Assembly: GCF_015624485.1 (NCBI RefSeq)
Contig: NZ_CP061378.1
Span: forward strand, 5,642,001 to 5,706,000
Reading direction: 5' to 3'
DNA: 64,000 bases
Source of the DNA: Bradyrhizobium genosp. L
Lineage (GTDB): Bacteria; Pseudomonadota; Alphaproteobacteria; Rhizobiales; Xanthobacteraceae
The position numbers were made by a program, and so were the translations under genes. Shown one piece after another: positions 25,165 through 34,069 of the stretch; positions within the stretch are counted from its first letter, which is position 1; every line of letters begins with the position of its first letter. The notes below the pieces were generated by a model. That model was not told where the DNA came from, searched no databases, and saw nothing but the letters and a program-made list of their open reading frames with translations.

Positions 25165-26325
25165 ATGCTTCCGAAGGCTGAATCGGCGTATTTCGCGATT
25201 GCCGACATCTCCGGCTATACCAACTTCCTCGCCGCGGTCGAGCTCGACCATGCGCAGGACATCATCGCCGATTTCATGGACACGGTGGTGAAGGCGCTGC
25301 GGCCGCCGTTTCGCCTCGCCAAGTTCGAGGGCGATGCCGCGTTCGTCTACGCGACCGGCGACAAGATCGACGGCTCGCTGCTGCAGGACGCGATCGAGGG
25401 CGCCTATTTCAAGTTCCGCCGGCGCATGCGCAGCGTTCGCCAGGCCTCGACCTGCGAATGCCAGGCCTGCGTCGCGATGGGCGATCTCGATTTCAAGTTT
25501 GTCGTCCATCACGGCGAGATGGTGAAGCAGAAGATGGGCGGACGCGAAGAGCTCGCCGGGCGCGACGTCATCCTCGTCCACCGGCTGCTCAAGAACACGC
25601 TCAGTGAGAAGATCGGCGGACGCGCCTACGCGCTCTACAGCGACGCGGCGATCCGCGCCATGGGCATCGATCCCCTGGCGCAAGGCCTCATCGCGCATCA
25701 CGAAACCATCGACGTGATCGGCGACGTGGCCCTGTGGGCGCGCGATCTCGACGCCGCGTGGCGGCAGCACGACGCGCAAATCCGCAACGAAGTGACCCGC
25801 GAGAACGCATGCGCCACCTTCGCGTTCGATATCGCAGCACCGCGGCAGGCGGTGTGGGAATATCTCACCGTGCCCGGGCAATGGCGGCAATGGTGGGACG
25901 CCGACGACATCACCGAGGATTCGGGCAAGGGGCGGCGCGGCGTCGGCACCAGGAATCACTGCGCGCACGGCAAGACCACCAATATCGAGGAGACGCTCGA
26001 TTGGCGCCCGGTGGATTACCTGACGGTCAGCATCGCGCTTCCCGTCCCCGGCGCGCCGCGGATCGTGGTGACCCGCGCCCTGCTCGACGGTCCGGACGGA
26101 ACGACCCGCCTGGAAGTGCGGATCGCCAAGCCGAAGCCGAAAGACAAGGCGTTCGTCGAGGGCGCCGCGGCAAAGTACGGCGAACGCATGACCCAGGCGA
26201 TCGCCGGCCTGCGCTCGATGGTCGAAGGCAGGCAGGCGGCGCCAGGCGCAGCGGAAGAGCCGATGCCAAAGCTATCGGCCGGACGCTTCCTGAGCGAGCC
26301 GGTGCAATCGGGCGCACGACGCTGA
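25165..26325 (+). CDS. DUF2652 cyclase-like domain fused to an SRPBCC domain
   Basis: A 386-residue protein; ATG at 25165 is behind GGAGG. The first ~200 residues match DUF2652, a relative of class III nucleotidyl cyclases: AYFAIADISGYTNFLAAVELDHAQDIIADFM and FRLAKFEGDAAFVY keep the overall fold and the D of ADISGYT. From about 215, AFDIAAPRQAVWEYLTVPGQWRQWWDADD starts an SRPBCC (START/Bet v 1) domain, which binds hydrophobic ligands. Several cyclase catalytic residues are not evident, so nucleotide cyclisation should not be assumed. It is convergent with the next gene, with a single base between the stops. Confidence 0.8.
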   Translation: MLPKAESAYFAIADISGYTNFLAAVELDHAQDIIADFMDTVVKALRPPFRLAKFEGDAAFVYATGDKIDGSLLQDAIEGAYFKFRRRMRSVRQASTCECQACVAMGDLDFKFVVHHGEMVKQKMGGREELAGRDVILVHRLLKNTLSEKIGGRAYALYSDAAIRAMGIDPLAQGLIAHHETIDVIGDVALWARDLDAAWRQHDAQIRNEVTRENACATFAFDIAAPRQAVWEYLTVPGQWRQWWDADDITEDSGKGRRGVGTRNHCAHGKTTNIEETLDWRPVDYLTVSIALPVPGAPRIVVTRALLDGPDGTTRLEVRIAKPKPKDKAFVEGAAAKYGERMTQAIAGLRSMVEGRQAAPGAAEEPMPKLSAGRFLSEPVQSGARR

Positions 26326-26326
26326 A

Positions 26327-28294
26327 TCAGCGCAAGCCTGCCTTCTGCAACTGAGCGCGGAGATGGGCATTCTCCTGCTCGAGCGCTTGATTCCACGCCA
26401 GCAGTCCGAAGCGCTTGGTGTTGACGCGGGACCAGAACGCACCCGGCGCGCGACGCCATAGCGGCAGCGTTGCGATCGCAACCGCGCACTGGCCGCCCAT
26501 CTCCATGACTTCGCCGAGTTCGATCAGGCCGAACGGAATCGGCGATTCGATCGCGCCGGCGATATCTTTCGGATCGCTGCGCGCGGCTTCCAGCGCCGTG
26601 TTGACGCCGATCTGGAAGAAAGCGCGCGCCCCCGCCTCGTCGCCGAATGTCAGCGCAATGCGGGCCGCATGGAAGGCCGCGGCAATGGTCTTGGTGGTCA
26701 GGATCGGGGTGAAAGAGCGCCAGTCCAGCTCGGCCGCCAGCGAGAACCATTTCAGCGCGTGATCCAGCGCGCCTGCGAGCTCGGACAGGCACCCCGCGAG
26801 AAACGCCAGCGAAATACGCCAACGCTGCACGTGCGGGTTGGTCGTGTGCCGGTTGTCCCGGCAGTAGCTATCGATCCGCTGGATCAGTTCGCCGGCCGCC
26901 TCGGCCTGGCGACGTTCGAGAATGCGATAGCCGGTGACGCAAAGCGCCGCGCCCCGGTCAGCGGATTCCGGCGCGGCGTTGTCGGCAACCCAGTTCGCGA
27001 GCCGGCCGAGCACCGCGGGATCGCTGATGCGCTCGCCGGCCTGGACCAAGGTCCGGTACAGCCAGGGATTGTCGTAACATCCGCCGAAATCGAGCACCAC
27101 GGCGCCACTCGCGGACAGCGCGTCGGCAAACGCTGGGTGGCGGAACGAGGCACGCAACTCTTCGGCTCTGGCGAACGGATTGGCCGATGCCGCAACCAGG
27201 ATCCATTCTCCCTCGACCTCGCTGTCGAGCGGAACGCGCTTAAGCTGGCGCGCGGTGTGCGGCCATTTGAAACCACCCGGTGCTGCCTGCGTGTAACGGG
27301 CTTCGAGCACGAAATCGTCGACCAGCCCCTCACGCAGCTTGTTCCAGTCGAAGACATGGTGATGGTACGGATTGGGATCGTTTCCGGTGTCGTCAGCCCA
27401 TCGGTCCGGAACGCTGGCCACCAGGCGCCCGTCGGGCTTCAACACCCGTGCGAACTCCTTCGCCACCGCCGTCCAGTTCTCGACATGCTCGATCGTCTCC
27501 ATCGAGACGATGAAATCGACGGACGCATCGGCGAGATTGTGAAGGTTGGATGCATCTCCGACCTCGAAGCGGACATTCCGCTCGCCGTAATTCGCATTGG
27601 CATAAGCCACGACCGAGGCATCGACGTCGACGCCGATGACGTTCGACGCCTGGCTCATCGCGGCGATCACGGCGGAACCGTAGCCAAGCCCGCATGCGCA
27701 ATCGAGCACGACGTCGCCGGGTCGAACCAGCGAAGCGGCAAGCGCGTAGCGGACGACGTGCGCATCGGCGCGCGATCCGGTTTCGCGCAGCATGTCCATA
27801 TGGAGCGCGCGTTCCTGCAGCAAAGCCTCCACCGGCCATCGGGCGGCGACCTGCGCCGGGATGCGCTGATAGACGGCAAGAGGCGGCAGCAGATCGTCCT
27901 GCATGCGCTCATAGTCGGACAGACGCAGCGAGGCCGGATGGCGCCGCCATCCCCGCGCGAACAATTGGTTCTCGAGCGGCCTGCGCAGGCCGGCAAAGCC
28001 GGGGCCGATCAGGAACAGGTTTTGCAGATGATCCTGCGTGGCGAGCGTATCGATCAGCTCGAGCGTCGCCTTGTCGGCGGCGATCTCGACGACAGCGATC
28101 GGCTTGCGCGGAACGGGCTCGCCGGTTCCAGGTGAAATCCAGCGCGAATGCGCGAATGACCCCTGGCCGACCGCATAGGCATCGCACCCCAAGAGCAGCA
28201 GTTCCTGCAGCAGATTTGGGTCGCGCGCATTCCATTGCACGATCTGGCACGGGCCAAAAATGCCGGTGATTGCAGCAGCCGTTTCGATCGACAT
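26327..28294 (-). CDS. Large SAM-dependent methyltransferase with N- and C-terminal extensions
   Basis: A 655-residue protein. The N-terminal ~150 residues (FGPCQIVQWNARDPNLLQELLLLGCDAYAVG) look like a small Rossmann-type domain reading out identity of a methyl-acceptor or partner. A complete class I methyltransferase follows at about residues 165-330: VLDCACGLGYGSAVIAAMS, VIGVDVDASVV, DASVDFIVSMETIEHVENW, LKPDGRLVASVPDRW. The C-terminal ~200 residues are helical and TPR-like (FLAGCLSELAGALDHALKWFSLAAELDW). I do not recognise the target. Such proteins are frequent near polysaccharide or flagellar glycosylation loci, but none is present here. Confidence 0.7.
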   Translation of the reverse strand: MSIETAAAITGIFGPCQIVQWNARDPNLLQELLLLGCDAYAVGQGSFAHSRWISPGTGEPVPRKPIAVVEIAADKATLELIDTLATQDHLQNLFLIGPGFAGLRRPLENQLFARGWRRHPASLRLSDYERMQDDLLPPLAVYQRIPAQVAARWPVEALLQERALHMDMLRETGSRADAHVVRYALAASLVRPGDVVLDCACGLGYGSAVIAAMSQASNVIGVDVDASVVAYANANYGERNVRFEVGDASNLHNLADASVDFIVSMETIEHVENWTAVAKEFARVLKPDGRLVASVPDRWADDTGNDPNPYHHHVFDWNKLREGLVDDFVLEARYTQAAPGGFKWPHTARQLKRVPLDSEVEGEWILVAASANPFARAEELRASFRHPAFADALSASGAVVLDFGGCYDNPWLYRTLVQAGERISDPAVLGRLANWVADNAAPESADRGAALCVTGYRILERRQAEAAGELIQRIDSYCRDNRHTTNPHVQRWRISLAFLAGCLSELAGALDHALKWFSLAAELDWRSFTPILTTKTIAAAFHAARIALTFGDEAGARAFFQIGVNTALEAARSDPKDIAGAIESPIPFGLIELGEVMEMGGQCAVAIATLPLWRRAPGAFWSRVNTKRFGLLAWNQALEQENAHLRAQLQKAGLR

Positions 28295-28430
28295 CTGACC
28301 TGACCAGGAAGAGAACGTGGGCAGATCGCCCCTCGAATAGAACGTCCGCGATGTCGGAATCAGGCGAAATCAATCAGGCCGCTCAGCCCGGCTGGGACGG
28401 CGCAGCCGTCGGCTTTACGTTTTGAGGAGG

Positions 28431-28459
28431 CTGGCTGTGCGGCTAGTCCGCACAGCCAG
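28431..28459. terminator. Hairpin between the phosphoesterase and methyltransferase genes
   Basis: Perfect twelve-base arms CTGGCTGTGCGG and CCGCACAGCCAG around a five-base loop, about 28 bases past the stop of the minus-strand phosphoesterase. There is no T-run on either strand. Confidence 0.55.
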
Positions 28460-28486
28460 GTTTCAACCCATCAACCTCACTTGGCC

Positions 28487-30049
28487 TCACTTGGCCTTCA
28501 GCTCGAGCGCGCTGGTCAGGTCGCCGAGCGGCTTCTCGCCGTGGGCGGCGATCGCGGCGTCGCGCACCGTGATGCCATGCAGGGTCGGCAGCTCGAAGCG
28601 GCGGGTGATGAAGCGCAGGATCGAGGTGGTGTCCATCGGCGTGTGATCGACAGTGCCGCGGCGCGCATAGGGCGAGACGACGATCGCCGGGATGCGCGAG
28701 CCCGGGCCCCAGCGGTCCCCCTTCGGCGGCGCAACGTGATCCCACAGCCCGCCATTCTCGTCATAGGTGACGACCACGAGCATATGCGGCCATTGCGGGC
28801 TCTTCTCGAGATGCGCGATCACGTCGGCGATATGGGCATCGCCGGCCTGGATGTCGGCATAACCCGAATGCTCGTTGAGATCGCCTTGCGGCTTGTAGAA
28901 CGAGACCTGCGGCAGCTTGCCATCGTCGATCGCCTTGATGAACTCGCTGCCCGCGAGACCACCGTCGCGCAGATGCTCGGCACGGGCCGCGGTGCCCGGC
29001 GCGAAACTCGCATAGTAGTTCAGCGGCTGGTGGTGAAACTGGAAGTTCGGCACCGGCGACTTGTAGCCGTGGTCGAGCACGTCCTGCCAGGCGCCGCCGT
29101 ACCAGGCCCAGGTGACGCGCTTGAGGCTCAGCATATCGCCGATGGTCGGCTCGATCTGCGGCGGCAGCGTCGTCGGCTTGCCCGGATCGGCATAGGCCTT
29201 GTCGCCGTCCTTTGCGGGATCGTTGCCGCTCGGCTGATAGGGCGGCTGCATGGTGTTGACGGCATAGAAATCGGGCGTCAGATTGCCGTCGCTGACATAT
29301 TTCGGAATGCCGTCCATCGCCGATTTCGGCGAGTTGGAAGCCTCCTTCAGCGTCACGCCGTCGGCCTCGACCGCCGAGATCGACGGCTTGGCGGGGTTGC
29401 TGTCGGCTTTGGGGTAGTAAGGCGCGCAGGCGCAGACCAGCCATTGATGGTTGAGGAAGGAGCCGCCGAATGCGCCCATGAAGAAATTGTCGGCCAGCGC
29501 ATATTTCCGGGCGACCTTCCACATCGCGGTCTTCGATCCGTCCCACAGGCTCATCACCAGCGCGCCGGAATCGGCCTGGGCGACGAACCGGTCGTTACGC
29601 CCGCCATTGATCTGCATCTGGTTCTGGTAGAAGCGGTGCCAGAGGTCGTGCGTGATGGTGCCGTAGCCGATGTTGAAGCCCTTCGGATCGTCCAGGTAGA
29701 ACGGGCGGTTGGGCAGATGCTCGGTCTGCGCCTGGGTCACCGGCGGCGTCACACCCTTGGCGGTCAGGCCGTCCCACACCGGGGGCAGTTCACGGAACGG
29801 CTTGCCGTCGCGGTCGCGCTGGATCCGCGTCGAGGCCATCGCCTTCGACACGCCATTGGCGCCGGGGAAGCTGCCATAGAGATTGTCGAACGAGCGGTTC
29901 TCCGCATAGATCACCACGACGGTGTCGATCAGCGACAGATCGGGGGCAGCCGCCTTGCCGGAATGAGCCTTCTCGGCCGCGAGCGTCGGACCGAACATTC
30001 CGATCGAGACGCAAGACGCCAAAAGCACAGCCGCCGATTTCGTTCGCAT
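28487..30049 (-). CDS. AcpA/phospholipase C-type phosphoesterase, exported
   Basis: A 520-residue protein starting at ATG 30049, with a signal peptide (KSAAVLLASCVSIGMFGPTLAA). Family motifs are IDTVVVIYAENRSFDNLYGSFPGANG at the N-terminus, GSFLNHQWLVCACAPYYP, and LVVVTYDENGGLWDHVAPPKGD plus DTTSILRFITRRF near the end. These belong to the alkaline phosphatase-fold group that includes Francisella AcpA and bacterial phospholipase C. Phosphate-ester hydrolysis in the periplasm is expected; substrate is unknown. It diverges from a di-haem peroxidase with 121 bases between starts. Confidence 0.88.
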   Translation of the reverse strand: MRTKSAAVLLASCVSIGMFGPTLAAEKAHSGKAAAPDLSLIDTVVVIYAENRSFDNLYGSFPGANGVSKAMASTRIQRDRDGKPFRELPPVWDGLTAKGVTPPVTQAQTEHLPNRPFYLDDPKGFNIGYGTITHDLWHRFYQNQMQINGGRNDRFVAQADSGALVMSLWDGSKTAMWKVARKYALADNFFMGAFGGSFLNHQWLVCACAPYYPKADSNPAKPSISAVEADGVTLKEASNSPKSAMDGIPKYVSDGNLTPDFYAVNTMQPPYQPSGNDPAKDGDKAYADPGKPTTLPPQIEPTIGDMLSLKRVTWAWYGGAWQDVLDHGYKSPVPNFQFHHQPLNYYASFAPGTAARAEHLRDGGLAGSEFIKAIDDGKLPQVSFYKPQGDLNEHSGYADIQAGDAHIADVIAHLEKSPQWPHMLVVVTYDENGGLWDHVAPPKGDRWGPGSRIPAIVVSPYARRGTVDHTPMDTTSILRFITRRFELPTLHGITVRDAAIAAHGEKPLGDLTSALELKAK

Positions 30050-30170
30050 ACGAGCCCCCTGCACGCACCTGATTGTTGCTATCGTTCTACCGAGCTTCGT
30101 CATAGCCCGGACGCGCAACAAAGGCACGTTCGGAACCCGACGGCATCAAGCCATAGGCCCGGTTTGCAAC

Positions 30171-31409
30171 ATGCGGATTAAGCGTTGGACAATCGCATCG
30201 GTGATTGTCGCAGTAATTGTCGGGCCGGCCTTGATTATTGTCCCCGGCGAGGCCCGGCAGGAGATGTCGCGCGCCGACGTGCGCCGGCAGGCCGAGCAGC
30301 TTGCGGCGCTCGGCAAGGCCCTGTTCTTCGATCCATCGCTGTCGCCATCGGGCAAGCTCGCCTGCGCGACCTGCCACGATCCCGCCCACGGTTTCGGCCC
30401 GGCCAATGCCCGCGCGGTGCAATTGGGCGGCGGTGACATGCGCCAGGCGGGGACGCGGGCCGTTCCCTCCCTGAAATATTTGCAGGCGGTGCCGCCCTTC
30501 ACCGAACATTTCCATGATTCCGAGGACGAGGCCGACGAAAGCATCGACAACGGCCCGACTGGCGGCCTGACCTGGGATGGCCGGGTCGACCGCGGCGCCG
30601 ACCAGGCCAGGATTCCATTGCTGTCGGACTTCGAGATGGGCAACAGGAGCGAGGCCGAGCTGGCGCGCCGCCTGCTCGCCGCCGGCCACGGCAAGGCGAT
30701 CGCGGCGATTGCCGGACCCAAGGCGGCCGCCAATCCTGCCACCGTCTACAAGACGGCCATCAAGGCGCTCGAAGTGTACCAACAGGACTATCGGACCTTC
30801 TATCCCTATTCGAGCAAGTATGACGCGGTGCTGGCCGGCAAGGCCGAGTTCGCGCCAGCGGAGGCGCGCGGGCTCGATCTGTTCAATGCCCCCGACAAAG
30901 GCAATTGCGCCTCCTGCCACATCAGCAAGCGCGGCAATGACGGCACCCCGCCGCAGTTCACCGATTACGGGCTGATCGCGCTCGGCGTGCCGCGCAACCG
31001 CGAGATTCCCGCCAGCCAGGACCCGGCCTATTTCGACCTCGGCCTGTGCGGGCCGCTGCGCGCCGATTTCCTCAAGCGCGATGACTATTGCGGCCTGTTC
31101 CGGACGCCGACGCTGCGCAATATCGCGCTGCGCCAGACCTTCTTCCACAACGGCGCCGCGCATTCCCTGCGCGATGCCGTGCGGTTCTATGTGGAGCGGG
31201 AAACCCGGCCCGAGCGCTGGTATCCGCGCAAGGCCGACGGCAGCATCGACAAATATGACGATCTGCCCGCAAGGGCGAAGCCCAATGTCTGCATGGACCC
31301 GCCGTTCGACCGCAAGGCCGGCGACGCGCCGGCCTTGACGGACGCCGAGATCGACGACGTCGTCGCCTTTCTCGGCACGCTGACCGATGGATATCAGGCG
31401 GCGAAGTAA
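30171..31409 (+). CDS. Di-haem cytochrome c peroxidase family protein (MauG/CcpA-like)
   Basis: A 412-residue exported protein with a hydrophobic N-terminus (IASVIVAVIVGPALIIVPGEA). Two c-type haem sites are present: C65-A-T-C-H69 and C246-A-S-C-H250. The order LFFDPSLSPSGKLACATCHDPAHGF and later LFNAPDKGNCASCH, TPTLRNIALRQTFFHNGAAHSL matches bacterial di-haem peroxidases. These reduce hydrogen peroxide with electrons from cytochromes, or oxidise protein residues as MauG does. No mau genes are nearby. Divergent from the phosphoesterase. Confidence 0.9.
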   Translation: MRIKRWTIASVIVAVIVGPALIIVPGEARQEMSRADVRRQAEQLAALGKALFFDPSLSPSGKLACATCHDPAHGFGPANARAVQLGGGDMRQAGTRAVPSLKYLQAVPPFTEHFHDSEDEADESIDNGPTGGLTWDGRVDRGADQARIPLLSDFEMGNRSEAELARRLLAAGHGKAIAAIAGPKAAANPATVYKTAIKALEVYQQDYRTFYPYSSKYDAVLAGKAEFAPAEARGLDLFNAPDKGNCASCHISKRGNDGTPPQFTDYGLIALGVPRNREIPASQDPAYFDLGLCGPLRADFLKRDDYCGLFRTPTLRNIALRQTFFHNGAAHSLRDAVRFYVERETRPERWYPRKADGSIDKYDDLPARAKPNVCMDPPFDRKAGDAPALTDAEIDDVVAFLGTLTDGYQAAK

Positions 31410-31557
31410 CGGCGCCAGCTAAAGCATGAAAATTGGATTTGAGCGGCAACAGCATCAGGACCACGTCCCCTCTCCCTGCGGGTAGGGCTATCGCATATGG
31501 GGATCACGCAGCGAACTCGGCGCAGTTGGTGTGGTCCTGGCCCTCGCCACAAACTCG

Positions 31558-31641
31558 TCATGCCCGGGCTTGTCCCGGGCATCCACGTCTTCGTTTCTAG
31601 GGCGGGGAAGACGTGGATGGCCGGGACGAGCCCGGCCATGA
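31558..31641. repeat. Palindromic element in the 31.4-31.7 kb intergenic gap
   Basis: Outer arms TCATGCCCGGGCTTGTCCCGG and CCGGGACGAGCCCGGCCATGA-like pair through their core, and inner arms CACGTCTT/AAGACGTG pair. Related half copies are at 7886-7919 and near 41672. The rest of the gap (31410-31736) shows no coding signal. Confidence 0.65.
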
Positions 31642-31736
31642 CAATGTGGGAACGTCAGTGCCAGATTTCGCGCATGGCATATGCGATTGCCCTGCGCGTG
31701 CGGGGGAGGTGCAGCAAGCCGGCGGCCGGGGCGGGC

Positions 31737-31937
31737 TTAGTAACCGGGCAGGTCGAGCAGCTTTCCGACCGTCTCGGCGCCCTTGCCGGTGGCGGAGATT
31801 TTTCCGTTGTCGCCTATTTCCACGACCGCGCCGTTGGCGAAGCTGAGGCACCAGCCATCATCCGCTTCGTTGCGGCGCCGATCGGTCACGCCAAAACCGG
31901 CTGCGGAAACCACTGCAGCGACCTTGTCGACATCCAT
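31737..31937 (-). CDS. Small conserved-looking hypothetical protein
   Basis: A 66-residue soluble protein from ATG at 31937, preceded by AAGAGGTG at good spacing. It begins MDVDKVAAVVSAAGFGVTDRRR and contains CLSFANGAVVEIGDNGKISATGKG, a short beta-rich layout ending in KLLDLPGY. No known family recognised. The good ribosome-binding site and compact fold-like composition support it as real. Confidence 0.5.
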   Translation of the reverse strand: MDVDKVAAVVSAAGFGVTDRRRNEADDGWCLSFANGAVVEIGDNGKISATGKGAETVGKLLDLPGY

Positions 31938-32202
31938 GGTGTCACCTCTTGCAAGACGTCGGAATGGGCATTCCTCGACCCAAAAAATCGTAGCGTGGGA
32001 TCTCCAAGTCGAGACCATCCTAGGGAAAGCGGTTGTCGGCAATATGAACCAAGCGGAGCTTTGCACAATCTCCAATCCCGCCCGCGATATCCCGAGTGCG
32101 GGGTCTCCATGCAAGCCAGATGCGCTGCAGCTTCCGGACAGGTGGACAGTCATGGAGCACTCAACTAGCGTTCCGACCGGAAACCTGCGACCGGAAGCGA
32201 GC

Positions 32203-32577
32203 ATGAACGATTTTCGCCGCGCAATCCAAGATACCCCGAAGCTCCCCCTGAGCGAAGAGAGGAGCTATTCCGACGTCGAGCGCGATTGGAACACGCTGAT
32301 CGTGCCGGCAATTCTTCAGGAGCTTCGAGAGGCAGTTGAAGAAGCCGGCGGCATGGTCAAATCCAGCAAGCAATATGGACAAGACTCGATCGCGATAAAG
32401 TTCGGCGACCATCATACCCGGGCCAACATCTCGGTGCACGAGGGCTTGGCAAGGCTCTACAATCCCGCCAACTCCTCTGCCGGCAACCACCTTGGACACA
32501 TCTCGGCACCCGAGACACAAGCTGCATTGAGGAATGCATTGATCGATATCGTCAAAGATCTCGCCCGGTATCGGTAA
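32203..32577 (+). CDS. Hypothetical protein
   Basis: A 124-residue soluble protein if started at ATG 32203, which has GGAAG upstream; in-frame ATGs at 32152 and 32044 would lengthen it. The body, ERDWNTLIVPAILQELREAVEEAGG and KFGDHHTRANISVHEGLARLY, looks like an alpha/beta protein with helices on both ends. I recognise no family. Composition is less GC-rich than its neighbours. It ends 18 bases before the convergent PRC-barrel gene. Confidence 0.5.
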   Translation: MNDFRRAIQDTPKLPLSEERSYSDVERDWNTLIVPAILQELREAVEEAGGMVKSSKQYGQDSIAIKFGDHHTRANISVHEGLARLYNPANSSAGNHLGHISAPETQAALRNALIDIVKDLARYR

Positions 32578-32595
32578 ACGAGAGCGCCCGCGCGC

Positions 32596-32973
32596 TCAAA
32601 ACCCACCCCAATACGGCGGCACGCCGTAGAACCGATGCAGCTCGACTTCCTGCGAGCGGTCGCCCCAATCGAAATCCTTGTCGGCGCGGAACGACGGAGC
32701 GCGCTTCAATTCGTCATCCTCGATGTCGAGCTCATACGCCTCGAATTTCGGATTGTAATGCAGCCGGCCCCAGGGCAGTGGAATGAGGTTGGTGCCGATG
32801 CCGAGGAAGCCGCCGAAGCTCAGCACTGCGTAGGACACCTTGCCGGAGATCTTGTCGATCATCAGCCGCTCGATATGGCCGATCATGTCGCCGTTGGCCC
32901 GCCGCACCGCGGTGCCCTCGACGCGATCGCTGGCAATGAGCTGATGCGGCCTTGCCTTGACGTCGACAGCCAT
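32596..32973 (-). CDS. Cytoplasmic PRC-barrel domain protein
   Basis: A 125-residue protein from ATG at 32973, directly behind GGGAGGGTGAG. Nearly the whole length is a PRC-barrel: LIASDRVEGTAVRRANGDMIGHIERLMIDKISGKVSYAVLSFGGFLGIGTNLIPLPWGRL. It ends with an acidic and then aromatic tail (GVPPYWGGF). Unlike the exported PRC-barrel at 22.5-23.1 kb it has no signal peptide. An EcfG-type promoter lies 27 bases upstream, so induction in the general stress response is likely. Confidence 0.9.
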   Translation of the reverse strand: MAVDVKARPHQLIASDRVEGTAVRRANGDMIGHIERLMIDKISGKVSYAVLSFGGFLGIGTNLIPLPWGRLHYNPKFEAYELDIEDDELKRAPSFRADKDFDWGDRSQEVELHRFYGVPPYWGGF

Positions 32974-33315
32974 CTCACCCTCCCGGGCTGAAAAACAGTC
33001 AACGCCGCGGCTGGCGACCGGGTTCCGCACGGCTACGACAGCCGCCCTTCCCTTGTCGCCGACGCGCTGCGGGCTGCGATCTGCTTTGCCTCACCAGCGC
33101 GTGGTGGTGCTGCCCGGCAGCCAGCCCCGGACTATTGCGGGGCGCCCGAAACGGCCAACTTCCGCCGGGATTTCAACAAATTACCTTGATGACAGAACGC
33201 TAACTTTCCACTGCGGCGGCGAAGCTGTTAACTGCTCACGCCGGGCAAGACATCGGAAACAAACTGAAACAAAATTCCTGAGCCGCTTTCCCCGAATCAC
33301 GGACACAAGATCGGT
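32974..33315. other. Intergenic region between PRC-barrel and response-regulator genes
   Basis: The 342-base gap holds the EcfG promoter at 33001-33026 and presumably the promoter of the response regulator near 33200-33315, where the sequence turns more AT-rich. No coding or repeat signal was seen. Confidence 0.5.
33001..33026 (-). promoter_or_regulatory. EcfG-type promoter of the cytoplasmic PRC-barrel gene
   Basis: On the minus strand GGAAC (33026-33022), 17 bases, then CGTT (33004-33001). This matches the general-stress consensus fully and ends 27 bases before the start codon. Confidence 0.75.
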
Positions 33316-34053
33316 ATGACCCAGGGCACGCCCAATATCCTTGTCGTTGAGGACGACCGCGAAACGCGGACCCTCATCGCAAAATACCTCCGTACCAATT
33401 CCTGCCATGTCACCACCGCCTCCGACGGGCGCGAGATGGCTCGCGCGATGACCGACCACCGGGTCGACCTCCTGGTGCTCGACGTCATGCTGCCCGGCGA
33501 GGACGGCCTCAGCCTGTGCCGCAAGGTACGTGCGGAATCGCAGACCCCGATCATCATGCTGACCGCCCGCGGCGAGGACGTCGACCGCATCCTCGGCCTC
33601 GAGATGGGCGCCGACGACTATCTGGCCAAGCCGTTCAACCCGCGCGAGCTCCTGGCGCGGATCAACGCGGTGCTGCGCCGCCAGGCCGCCGCCCGCAACG
33701 CCAGCGCGATCGAGGGCGCCACCGTGCTGAGCTTCCTCGGCTGGCGCATCGACATCCGCCTGCGCGAGCTGCGCAACCCCGAGGGCGCCCGGGTTGCCAT
33801 GACCAGCGCCGAATTCGACCTGCTCAGGACCTTCTGCGAGCGGCCCGGCCGCGTGCTGTCGCGCGACAGCCTGCTCGACCTGACCCAAGGCCGCAGCGCC
33901 GGCTCGTTCGAGCGCTCGATCGACGTGCTGGTCAGCCGCATCCGCCGCAAGATCGAGCCCGATCCGCAGGAAGCCACCATGATCAAGACGGTGCGCTCCG
34001 GCGGCTATGTGTTTACCCCCAGGGTGGAGGCGGTTGCCGCCACGAGCAACTGA
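33316..34053 (+). CDS. OmpR-family response regulator
   Basis: A 245-residue two-domain regulator. Receiver domain: acidic pocket D13/D14, phospho-acceptor D56 (LLVLDVMLPGEDG) and K105 (YLAKPFNPRE). The winged-helix output domain covers about 140-240, with FDLLRTFCERPGRVLSRDSL and RSIDVLVSRIRRKIE. The sensor kinase begins 16 bases after its stop, forming a two-gene operon. The layout is close to OmpR/EnvZ, but the signal and target genes are not shown by the sequence. Confidence 0.95.
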   Translation: MTQGTPNILVVEDDRETRTLIAKYLRTNSCHVTTASDGREMARAMTDHRVDLLVLDVMLPGEDGLSLCRKVRAESQTPIIMLTARGEDVDRILGLEMGADDYLAKPFNPRELLARINAVLRRQAAARNASAIEGATVLSFLGWRIDIRLRELRNPEGARVAMTSAEFDLLRTFCERPGRVLSRDSLLDLTQGRSAGSFERSIDVLVSRIRRKIEPDPQEATMIKTVRSGGYVFTPRVEAVAATSN

Positions 34054-34069
34054 CCCTAAAACCCCGATC

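Noticed and set aside
28481..30181. A 566-codon plus-strand open frame across the phosphoesterase
   Set aside because: The minus-strand AcpA-type protein explains the region, and the reverse frame has no domain.
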